In this document: positions 38,536 through 45,999 of the stretch, in pieces
Layout of the letters: every line of letters begins with the position of its first letter
Numbering within the stretch: the first letter of the stretch is position 1
Assembly: GCA_021155915.1 (NCBI GenBank)
Contig: JAJNBE010000023.1
Location: 1 to 45,999 of the forward strand
Source of the DNA: Solimicrobium sp.
GTDB taxonomy: Bacteria > Pseudomonadota > Gammaproteobacteria > Burkholderiales > Burkholderiaceae_D
Length of the DNA stretch: 45,999 bases
Reading direction: 5' to 3'
Notes under the pieces: model-generated
The model's database searches: none
Told to the model about the DNA's origin: nothing
The model's input: the letters and a program-made list of their open reading frames with translations, nothing else
Program-made: the position numbers and the translations under genes

Positions 38536-39462
38536 ATGACACAACTCAACTTAACTGGTAGTAAGGTCCTGGTGGTTGGTGATGTGATGCTAGACCAGTA
38601 TGTATTTGGCGAAGTGGATCGTATTTCACCAGAAGCCCCCGTACCAATTGTCCGAGTTAATCACCGCGAAGAAAGGCTAGGCGGTGCCGCGAATGTGGCC
38701 AGAAATGTGGTGGAATTGGGCATCTCGACTTCTTTAATAGGTGTTGTGGGTGAAGATGAGGCAGGCAGTAAAGTAGAAAATTTATTGCGCGAATCGAAAA
38801 TTAATAGTTATTTGAAGCACGATCACAGTATTTCGACGATCATAAAACTGCGTGTAATTGGGCGTCAGCAGCAACTATTACGCGTAGACTTTGAGGAGCG
38901 TCCCAATGAGGGGGTCTTACGTAACAAATTAAGCCAGTTTCTCACCTTATTACCTGATTATCAGGTGGTTATCTTGTCAGATTATGCTAAGGGCGCATTG
39001 GCGAACGTGAGAGAAATGATTGCGCATGGTATTGAATTAAAAAAAACGATCTTAGTTGATCCAAAAGGACTTGATTTTGATCGCTATTCCGGTGCATCCA
39101 TCCTTACGCCAAATAAATCAGAATTGTGCAAGGTTATTGGTGAGTGGAAAAGCGAATCTGATCTGACTGAAAAATCGCAAAATTTGCGCCGTCACTTAAA
39201 GCTGAAGGCATTATTGGTAACTCGGTCAGAAGAGGGAATCAGTTTGTACACGGAAGATTTTGTTCATCATGTACCCACTAGGGCACGTGAGGTTTTTGAT
39301 GTCTCGGGTGCGGGTGATACGGTGATCGCCACGCTCGGTGCTATGTTGGCTTCAGGTAAAAACTTGATCGATGCGGTGGAAATAGCTAATAGAGCAGGTG
39401 GTATTGTCGTAGGAAAATTAGGTACTGCAACCGTTACTTACCCGGAATTATTTCCAACTTAA
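38536..39462 (+). CDS. hldA: D-glycero-beta-D-manno-heptose-7-phosphate kinase (kinase domain only)
   Basis: PfkB/ribokinase-family enzyme for ADP-heptose synthesis, 308 residues. It corresponds to the N-terminal kinase half of bifunctional E. coli HldE (477); the adenylyltransferase half is absent. VLVVGDVMLDQYVFGEVDRI, EERLGGAANVARNV, LTPNKSEL and the catalytic DVSGAGDTVIATL are intact. A separate adenylyltransferase (HldC type) is expected elsewhere. It follows lapB by 40 bp, linking LPS core synthesis with LPS control. Often named rfaE domain I. Confidence 0.92.
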   Translation: MTQLNLTGSKVLVVGDVMLDQYVFGEVDRISPEAPVPIVRVNHREERLGGAANVARNVVELGISTSLIGVVGEDEAGSKVENLLRESKINSYLKHDHSISTIIKLRVIGRQQQLLRVDFEERPNEGVLRNKLSQFLTLLPDYQVVILSDYAKGALANVREMIAHGIELKKTILVDPKGLDFDRYSGASILTPNKSELCKVIGEWKSESDLTEKSQNLRRHLKLKALLVTRSEEGISLYTEDFVHHVPTRAREVFDVSGAGDTVIATLGAMLASGKNLIDAVEIANRAGGIVVGKLGTATVTYPELFPT

Positions 39463-39521
39463 TCATCCGGAACATAAAGTATTGGACTATCAGAGTGCAG
39501 TAAATGCGGCTAATTTTGTAT

Positions 39522-39554
39522 TAAAAAAAGCAGACTGAAGGCCTGCTTTTTTTA
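39522..39554. terminator. Terminator between convergent hldA and HTH gene
   Basis: AAAAAAAGCAG pairs with CTGCTTTTTTT around ACTGAAGGC. The A-run and T-run on both sides suggest it can end transcripts from both strands. Confidence 0.9.
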
Positions 39555-39590
39555 TGAAACTAATTAAATCGACGAAAAATTAATTCGCTA

Positions 39591-39884
39591 CTAATCTTGT
39601 GGCTTGAATTGTTTGTCGCTGATGCGGAATTTTGTACGGCGGTCACCCATTAGAGCACGCAACTCTTTGATGCTTAAATCACTGATTTCATGCATGCGAA
39701 TTAACAGGGAGGCACCTACCGGAAGGCGGCGATGGCGAATTTTGCTTATGACTGGAGGAGCAACTTCTAATGCCCTAGAAAGCGCAGCATCATTTTTTAA
39801 GTGTAATTGTTTAATGAGCATGTCCAGGAGATTATTTGGATCGTAATCAATTTCGTCCGACTCAAGTTCTAAAAGGTTGGTCAT
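39591..39884 (-). CDS. Small helix-turn-helix (Cro/CI-like) regulator
   Basis: A 97-residue protein with an HTH core LKNDAALSRALEVAPPVISK (~29-48) followed by IRHRRLPVGASLLIRMHEIS and LSIKELRALMGDRRTKF. I recognise this type from conserved small regulators in beta- and gammaproteobacteria; their targets are not known to me. AGGATAACT precedes the ATG at good spacing. It is convergent with hldA and shares the intervening terminator. Confidence 0.85.
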   Translation of the reverse strand: MTNLLELESDEIDYDPNNLLDMLIKQLHLKNDAALSRALEVAPPVISKIRHRRLPVGASLLIRMHEISDLSIKELRALMGDRRTKFRISDKQFKPQD

Positions 39885-40124
39885 AGTTATCCTATCTTTC
39901 TTAATCGCTAATTATGTTGATAAAAATTTGAGAATGCAAAAGGCATTGTCACCGTATGCAATTTGGGATCATTCTTTTGAGTAACCAAACCTAAAGTTAA
40001 TTATAGAAAATCTTTCCTTTAGGAATTATAGCTAAATTGAGCTAATTTCTGCTTATTTATTTGTTATTAGAAACAAACAGTTGTTTTTATGAGCATATTA
40101 AGTTGATTTATCAGACTTCTTGAA

Positions 40125-40817
40125 ATGGATTTTTGTCGTTTAACAGGAATCAAAAAGTCAACGTTTTGGGCGATTGTTGAAATTTTAACCGAGGCGGAAA
40201 TAAAGAAGAAAGCGTCAGGTGGTTAGACGCCTGGTTTAGCGATGGAAAATCGCTTGCTGATGGCCCTGGAATATATCCGCGAGTATCGCACCCACTTTCA
40301 TGTAGCTCCCTCGTATCCGATTTTCGAAAGCGCCTTTTATCGAAATATTCGCTGGATAGAGGATACCTTGATTAAGCGCCCTAATTTTGCTTTACCCCGG
40401 CGCAAGGCATCGTTAAAAAGTGATGTAGCATATGAATTTGTGCTGATGGATGCCTCTGAAACACTGATCGAACGACCTAAATAGCCAAAAGTATTTTTAT
40501 CCTGAGAAAAAGAAGCATATGTTAAGTAGCATGTGCACCGGGGAATTAAAGTTGTGGCAGATACCGGTTATTAAGGGCTGAACAAGCTTCCTACCAATAT
40601 CTGGCAACCGACGAAGAAAACTAAAAAGCGTCTTTTATCTGACGAAGTGAGGAAGAATTATCACGCTATAGACCGTGAGCATAGGGTTAATGAACACACG
40701 ATCGGTAGAATGATGCGCTTTAAAAGCATGGTTGATCATTATAGAAACCCTATAAAACGATTCGGCTTAGGATTTAATTTAATTGCTGGAATTTATAACT
40801 GGGAACTACAAAATTGA
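40125..40817 (+). pseudogene. Decayed IS5-family transposase
   Basis: The pieces in order resemble one IS5-type transposase: LTGIKKSTFWAIVEILTEAE (from 40125), an in-frame TAG, then MENRLLMALEYIREYRTHFH to LMDASETLIERPK ending at a stop at 40484. More frameshifted pieces follow, finishing with NYHAIDREHRVNEHTIGRMM and NPIKRFGLGFNLIAGIYNWE. The intact 80-codon stretch at 40242-40484 is not a stand-alone gene. The DDE catalytic core is scrambled between 40485 and 40660. Terminal inverted repeats were not located. It lies 176 bp upstream of the repeat-protein pair. Confidence 0.82.
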
Positions 40818-40992
40818 GATTATGCAAGAAGTTAATTGAACAATCTGGATTGTCAAAATGGGTTGTGGAAGGCGTGGTAGTCATTGGCGGGTAACAAAGT
40901 GTGGTTATGGCGCCTTAAAAAGTAGGGCACTCTCACATCCCTTTAACCAAACGTAGCACGCCCAAAAAAAGCATATTTGAAAGGAAATATTC

Positions 40993-43900
40993 ATGGAATC
41001 GGTCAAAGGCCTTCGTTTTACTCCGCCTCGACAGGGTGAGTCATGGAACAGCACGTCTTCCCAACGCGGGGACAGGTTAAAACGCCACGTAGAGATAACA
41101 CAGTCAAAAACCGAGCAGAGCGAGCGAAAAACACCTCATTTACAAGAGGATAGTTGGATTCACCAGAAAGCATTGAGGGCGAATCGTTCTTTTGCGTACA
41201 ACGAAGCAAATACAGAGCCAACATTTAATCCTGCCCCGTTTTCTGTTTGTTCCCTATCCCACCACGGTAGCGGTCGAGCAAGGATCCCCTTAAATCCGGA
41301 GCGTGTAGCTGTCCCATCCAAGCAGCCTTCCAAGGAATGGGAAATTCAGATCAATTCAGTCTTTTCTGCTCGTACGGTAATAGACTTTGTAGAGAAAATA
41401 CAGGAGGCCAGCAAGTTAGCTCCTGCAGCACAGCATCGCCCTGATGAGTGGTTTCGTGCGCTAACTGCACATTTTCAACGAGTAGTTGAGGAGGAAATTT
41501 CGGCGAATACGTTAGTAGAAGAATACTGGGCAGTCGATCTTGCACGAGTGCTGTATAGCTTTAAACAATTTTCAGGACGCACCGATGGTATTAGCGAATT
41601 TTTATCCTACATAGCCGAACTGTTGGGTAACGAGCAAAAGCCCATGTTAGATCCGCGTGGAATTGGCAATGCGTTGTATGGGCTGCAAAATCTTGCTTCC
41701 AATTCAGGAACTGAGAAGATATTAGTCGCCATAGCTGCTCATATCGACAAGGGGAGTCAACTCAGCCCCCGAAATATTAGCAATGCCCTGTACGGCTTAC
41801 AAAAGCTTACCCCAAGTGCAGGCACTGAGAAGATACTAATTGCCATAGCTGCTCATATCGACAAGGCGGGTCAATTCAACGTCCAAAATATCAACAATGC
41901 CCTGTACGGCTTACAAAAGCTCACTTTCAGTGTAGGAACCGAGGCGGTGCTGAGCTCCGTAGCTATTCATATTCACACAGCGGAAAAACTCGACCCGCAG
42001 ACCATAAGCAGAGCTCTGCATGGTATACGAAACTTCAAATCCAGTCCTGGAGTGGAGGCAGTGTTAAGGAACATAGCACCTCATATTGCCAAGGCGGAAC
42101 CGCTTACTGCGAAAGAAATTGGCAACGCTCTGTATGGCTTACGAAATATCACGTTCAGTGAGGGGGCCGAAGCGGTCCTCTTAGCCATAGCCCCTCATAT
42201 CTCCAATGCGGAGCAATTTAGCCAGCTAAATATTTACAACGTCCTGCAGGGTTCGCAAAAGCTTACCTCAAGTCCAGGAACCGAGGCGGTACAAAGCGCT
42301 TTAGCTCCTCATATTGAGCTGGCGCAACAACTCAACAAGCAAACCTGTGACAGCGGTCTAGAAACTTTCTCAAAAAAAACTGAACGTGGAACTATCTTAT
42401 CAAAACAATCCATACAGTCCATTCAGGACGGGGAAACTCAGATCAGCTCGCTCTTTTCAGCGCAGACAATGAAAGGTTTTGCAGCGGGAATGGAACAGGC
42501 AAGTAAACTAATTAAAACACGCCAGCATCGATCTGACGAGTGGTTTAGGAACCTCACTGCGCATTTTCAAACTTTGGTTAAGAAAAGCCAGCAAGACGAA
42601 TTGGAACAATCCTGGGCAATCGTTTTGGAAAGAGTGTTACACAACTGCAAGCAATTCTCAGGAAATAGCGACGGTGTTAGCGGTTTTCTATCCTACCTTG
42701 CAGAACTATTATACGATCAGCGAAAGCCGCTATTAAGCGCGCCAGGTCTCTGCAAAGCACTGAATGGCTTACAAAACCTTACCCCCAGTGCAGGTACCGA
42801 GCGGGTGCTTAGTGCCCTCGTCCTCCATATCCGCCGCGCGAAGCAACTCGACTCATCATCCATCGGCCACGCCTTATATGGCTTGAACAATCTTCTATTC
42901 AGCGCTGGAACTGAAGAGGTTTTATTTGCCTTAGCTTCTCATATCTCTGGGGCAGAAAACCTCAGCCCTGAAGCCCTTGGCGATGCCTTATATGGCTTAA
43001 AAAATTTCGTTTATAGTGCAGGTACCGAGATGGTGCTTAATGCCTTGGCTTCCCATATCCACACGGCGGCGCGACTGAGCGCGCAAAATGTTGGCAATGC
43101 TCTTTATGGTCTACAAAACCTCAGCCACAGTCCAGGTACCGAGGAGGTGCTGAATGCCTTAGTTCCCCATATTTACAACGCGGAGCAACTGGGTCCGCAA
43201 AACATTGGTAACGCTTTGTACGGCTTACAAAATCACACCGCAACTCCTGGGGCCGACGCGCTGCTGAGCGCCTTGGCTATTCATATTACCAAGGCGGAAC
43301 GACTCGACCCGCAAGTAGTGGGCAACGCTCTGTATGGATTACAAAATTTGACTCCCTGCGCAGGGGCTGACGCAGTATTAAAAGGTCTAAAAAGACATGT
43401 AGAGACTTGGGATGAGTCACCCCAACCGCTCGATGTTTTTAGAGCAGAAACCGTGCGAAGCTTATCCGTGTTGCTCCAACATCACTCCGCTCCTGCCCTT
43501 AAGCTGGTCAATAGTTTGTCAAAGAAATTTTGCTATGGAGAAGAGATACAAAGTCTAAACTCGTTGCAAGAGCAGGAGCTATTCTTAATTGCCGTACTGA
43601 ATCAACCCTCTTATCAAATTTCTCTCCTTGGTCTTTCTTATGGGTTGGTGATATTTTACGTCAATGCTTTGCTCAAGTACGCTTCATCATCTCAGCTGAC
43701 GATAATTTATGGACAAGGTTCTAATAGTACGCCTTCCGATATTAAAATGAAGAGTGTTATTGAACAAGCTGTAGCTAATAATGCGGACTATCAGAGCGCA
43801 GGGTGGCAAACGTATTGGTCAGCCGGATGGGCCAATTTTTCCCGTGGAGCGCGGTATCCCAGTGGTATGCATTCTCCGCCGACTCGACAGTATGTTTCAA

Positions 43901-44865
43901 AAAACAGACCGGTATTTCGTCGCAAAGAAACCCACCCGCGCGTCGCCTTGAATACCCATACAAAATTCGACCGCCAACCGTCTTCTAGTTATGATCACTT
44001 AGGGCGCACCATTCCGTTTATAAGTTACGACAATAGTCTAGGAGCGCCCCCCTTTAAAGTCGAATATGGAGCTAGCTTATCGAAACAGCGCTGTCATGAA
44101 TGGGAAACCCAGCTTGACGCCGTCTTTTCTTCGCGCACATTGACTGATTTTGTAACCAAAATGCAGAAGGCAAGCGAATCAACTAAAACAGTTGACTCTC
44201 GAACAGATACGTGGTTTAAAAGTCTAACTGCACATTTCCAAACCGTGGTCAGGGAAAGCCCGGAGCACCAGTTAACAAGGCATTGGGAGCTTAATCTAGC
44301 ACGGGCGTTATACAGCTGCAAGCAGTTCGCAGGAAGTAGTGAAGGCATTAGTGGTTTTTTATCCTGCCTAGCAGAACTGTTGAGTAATCAACAAAAATCA
44401 ATACTAAACGCGCAAACCCTTTGCACTGCTCTGTATGGCCTACAAAATCTAACCTGTAGTACTGGCACCGAGGCGGTGTTATGCGCCATAGCTCCTCATA
44501 TCCGAAAGACAAACCAGCTTAGCCCGCAAGCTATTTCCGATGCGCTCTATGGATTACAGAATTTTACTAACACCGCGGGAGTGGAAGAGGTGCTACAGGC
44601 TCTAGCTCCTCATATTTTCAAAGCAACTCAGCTTAAACCGCAAGAAATCGGCATAGCGCTTTTTGGCCTACAAAATCTTATTGCCAGCACGGGAGTCGAG
44701 GCGGTGCTGGTTGCCATCGCTCCTCACATTTACAAGGCGGAGCAGCTCAGCGGGCTTGCTATGGCACAGACCTTGACTGGTATTCAAAATCTGACGAGCA
44801 GTCCAGGAAGCGTGGCAGTGCGGAACGCTCTAGAGCCGCATACCGCTAGGCGGATGAGCACGTAG
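40993..44865 (+). CDS. Giant 38-residue-repeat protein, OPR-like, candidate effector
   Basis: A 1290-residue protein. A ~110-residue polar head is followed by three modules, starting near residues 116, 475 and 1033. Each has a ~100-residue helical domain (for example DEWFRALTAHFQ, then ARVLYSFKQFSGRTDGISEF) and then 6, 6 and 4 repeats of exactly 38 residues. The core is IGNALYGLQNLTPSAGTEAV, then LxAIAPHI and AEQLSPQN. Length, the helix-pair pattern and the PQ-x-[IL]-xNALYGLQ core resemble octotricopeptide (OPR) repeats (PQxLANTLWALAKL type), which bind RNA. Residues ~871-930 (ISLLGLSYGLVIFYVNALLK...LTIIYGQGSNS) resemble a degenerate Smr domain. No signal peptide. AAAGGAAATATTC precedes the ATG. 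RNA binding and effector role are inferred; a protein-binding solenoid is the alternative. Confidence 0.8.
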   Translation: MESVKGLRFTPPRQGESWNSTSSQRGDRLKRHVEITQSKTEQSERKTPHLQEDSWIHQKALRANRSFAYNEANTEPTFNPAPFSVCSLSHHGSGRARIPLNPERVAVPSKQPSKEWEIQINSVFSARTVIDFVEKIQEASKLAPAAQHRPDEWFRALTAHFQRVVEEEISANTLVEEYWAVDLARVLYSFKQFSGRTDGISEFLSYIAELLGNEQKPMLDPRGIGNALYGLQNLASNSGTEKILVAIAAHIDKGSQLSPRNISNALYGLQKLTPSAGTEKILIAIAAHIDKAGQFNVQNINNALYGLQKLTFSVGTEAVLSSVAIHIHTAEKLDPQTISRALHGIRNFKSSPGVEAVLRNIAPHIAKAEPLTAKEIGNALYGLRNITFSEGAEAVLLAIAPHISNAEQFSQLNIYNVLQGSQKLTSSPGTEAVQSALAPHIELAQQLNKQTCDSGLETFSKKTERGTILSKQSIQSIQDGETQISSLFSAQTMKGFAAGMEQASKLIKTRQHRSDEWFRNLTAHFQTLVKKSQQDELEQSWAIVLERVLHNCKQFSGNSDGVSGFLSYLAELLYDQRKPLLSAPGLCKALNGLQNLTPSAGTERVLSALVLHIRRAKQLDSSSIGHALYGLNNLLFSAGTEEVLFALASHISGAENLSPEALGDALYGLKNFVYSAGTEMVLNALASHIHTAARLSAQNVGNALYGLQNLSHSPGTEEVLNALVPHIYNAEQLGPQNIGNALYGLQNHTATPGADALLSALAIHITKAERLDPQVVGNALYGLQNLTPCAGADAVLKGLKRHVETWDESPQPLDVFRAETVRSLSVLLQHHSAPALKLVNSLSKKFCYGEEIQSLNSLQEQELFLIAVLNQPSYQISLLGLSYGLVIFYVNALLKYASSSQLTIIYGQGSNSTPSDIKMKSVIEQAVANNADYQSAGWQTYWSAGWANFSRGARYPSGMHSPPTRQYVSKNRPVFRRKETHPRVALNTHTKFDRQPSSSYDHLGRTIPFISYDNSLGAPPFKVEYGASLSKQRCHEWETQLDAVFSSRTLTDFVTKMQKASESTKTVDSRTDTWFKSLTAHFQTVVRESPEHQLTRHWELNLARALYSCKQFAGSSEGISGFLSCLAELLSNQQKSILNAQTLCTALYGLQNLTCSTGTEAVLCAIAPHIRKTNQLSPQAISDALYGLQNFTNTAGVEEVLQALAPHIFKATQLKPQEIGIALFGLQNLIASTGVEAVLVAIAPHIYKAEQLSGLAMAQTLTGIQNLTSSPGSVAVRNALEPHTARRMST

Positions 44866-44956
44866 CCCACCAGGCAGCCAGAGTTAGAGTAGCACTGAGG
44901 CCTAATTACAGCGTTGGCAGGCCGACTCAAGATAAAACTCTTTTAAAGGAAATATC

Positions 44957-45999
44957 ATGGAATCTATTAAAAGCCGCCGTTATCCCTCTCAACAATATAA
45001 GTCATCCAATACTGCACCTTCACAGCGCGAGAAGCCATTTAATCACGACATGGATAAAAATTCTTTTTCCAGAAACGAGCGGGAAGAACAAACAGCAAGG
45101 GATCAGCAGCTAGAGGGAAATTGGAGAAAACACAAGGAAGAGCGGATGAATCATTCTTCTGGGCGTGATGTTTTGCCTACACTAAACAAAACCGCACGCC
45201 AGCCGACTACGTCTCCTACGGAGCAAAAACGCAATATCTCCACATCGCCATGGGGGAAGGTTCCAAGAACGTTAAATGGTTCTTCAGAGCACGACGCCTC
45301 GCTTACCCTGAACAAAACTGAACTCAAGTCGGCTACGGCTCCTACGGAGCAAAAATGTAATGTTCCCATATTGCCATGGGGGAATATACCAAGGACGTTG
45401 CCAACTAGTAGCAAATGGGGAACTAATCCCTCAAAGCAGCCGGATTCGGACTGGAAAACGCAAATCGATTCGCTTTTCTTTGCGCAAACACTTAACGATT
45501 TTGCGGAGAAAATTCAGCAAGCAAGCACGTTAACCAAAACAGCCCAGCACCTGCCTGATGAGTGGTTCAAAGATCTAACCACGTATTTTCAATCCTTAGT
45601 TGAGAATAGCCCGCGGGACCAGTTAGAAAAATATTGGTCAGTCAATATAAGAATGGTACTGGATGGGTTCAGACAATTTGCAAACAAGGGTGAGGGGATC
45701 AATGGCTTCTTATCCTGTGCGGCCAGACTGTTGAGTGATGAAGAAAATTCACCGTTAGACCCGCAAGCGATTGCTGACGTGCTTTATAGCCTACACCACC
45801 TAGCATCATGCGAAGGAACCGATAAGGTGCAACTTGCTTTGGCTCCTCATGTTGGCAAGGTGCTTGAGCTTGATCCACACGCTTTAAACGAAGCGGTAAA
45901 TAGCTACCGCGCAGAAAACGAAGTGGCGCGCGAAGCTGTGCTAAAAGTTCTTGCTTTTTATGATCAAAAGAAAGTGAAGCCGGTTTATTCTTATGATCT
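44957..45999 (+). CDS. Paralogue of the 38-residue-repeat protein, cut by the window end
   Basis: Open for 347 codons to the window edge without a stop. The start MESIKSRRYP parallels MESVKGLRFT of the gene upstream, and the leaders are nearly the same (AAAGGAAATAT(T)CATGGAATC). A polar head of ~165 residues contains a 42-residue tandem duplication (both units with PTEQK and PWG..PRTL). Then comes the same helical domain (DEWFKDLTTYFQSLVENSPR near residue 200), and the first 38-residue repeat begins at AIADVLYSLHHLASCEGTDK. The 91 bp gap to the previous gene and no visible terminator suggest one operon. Confidence 0.82.
   Translation, partial: MESIKSRRYPSQQYKSSNTAPSQREKPFNHDMDKNSFSRNEREEQTARDQQLEGNWRKHKEERMNHSSGRDVLPTLNKTARQPTTSPTEQKRNISTSPWGKVPRTLNGSSEHDASLTLNKTELKSATAPTEQKCNVPILPWGNIPRTLPTSSKWGTNPSKQPDSDWKTQIDSLFFAQTLNDFAEKIQQASTLTKTAQHLPDEWFKDLTTYFQSLVENSPRDQLEKYWSVNIRMVLDGFRQFANKGEGINGFLSCAARLLSDEENSPLDPQAIADVLYSLHHLASCEGTDKVQLALAPHVGKVLELDPHALNEAVNSYRAENEVAREAVLKVLAFYDQKKVKPVYSYD

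Noticed and set aside
40242..40484. Stand-alone 80-residue protein
   Set aside because: The sequence is the middle of an IS5-type transposase, with matching pieces before and after it.
40993..44865. CRISPR-like or DNA-level tandem array at the repeat gene
   Set aside because: The periodicity is at protein level (114 nt units with many silent differences) in one long frame; there are no short identical repeats with unique spacers.

Overview
The window looks like part of the chromosome of a host-associated gammaproteobacterium, most likely in or near the Legionellales (Legionella/Coxiella side). Four things suggest this: a gammaproteobacterial housekeeping block (gyrA-serC-pheA-tyrA-aroA-cmk-rpsA-ihfB ... 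lapA-lapB-hldA); low coding density with many broken genes; small noncoding mobile repeats; and several large proteins with effector-like architecture. No rRNA or tRNA gene was found. One tmRNA (ssrA) is present.

Layout. (1) 1-10.1 kb: hutU, zapE and a small lipoprotein, then a disturbed patch where the 3' end of rtcB is duplicated around a zinc-ribbon gene and a recombinase relic. Intact rtcB, a secreted phytochelatin synthase-like protease, an RDD membrane protein and the kinase gene srkA follow. (2) 10.1-17.7 kb: an amino-acid permease, an orphan fliO, a 760-residue protein that matches the Shigella ShET2/OspD family (protease-like head plus seven ~45-residue repeats), and an envelope-stress trio (SYLF lipoprotein-like protein and two small membrane proteins). 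(3) 17.7-31.4 kb: ssrA, ubiG-gph, an OmpA-family protein and the long biosynthetic run from gyrA to ihfB. (4) 31.4-36.9 kb: an accessory insertion that separates ihfB from lapA-lapB. It carries an endonuclease/exonuclease/phosphatase-fold protein bracketed by inverted copies of a miniature element, and a decayed repeat protein. (5) 36.9-39.6 kb: lapA-lapB-hldA (LPS control and heptose kinase) and a small HTH regulator. (6) 40.1-46.0 kb: a dead IS5-type transposase followed by two tandem paralogous genes of 38-residue repeats.

Most notable system. The 1290-residue protein at 40993-44865 has sixteen exact-length 38-residue repeats with a conserved ALYGLQNL core, grouped as 6+6+4 behind three copies of a ~100-residue helical domain. 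A segment resembling a degenerate Smr domain lies between modules two and three. Repeat length and core resemble octotricopeptide (OPR) repeats, the RNA-binding repeats of algal and plant organelles. A second, partial paralogue follows 91 bp downstream. I infer a candidate RNA-binding effector family; this is not demonstrated.

The housekeeping genes form coherent pathways: aromatic amino-acid synthesis (aroA, pheA, tyrA), serine (serC), ubiquinone (ubiG), heptose/LPS (hldA, lapA, lapB) and translation (rpsA, ssrA). Two families of short dispersed elements (here called A and B) lie between genes and mark recent rearrangement.
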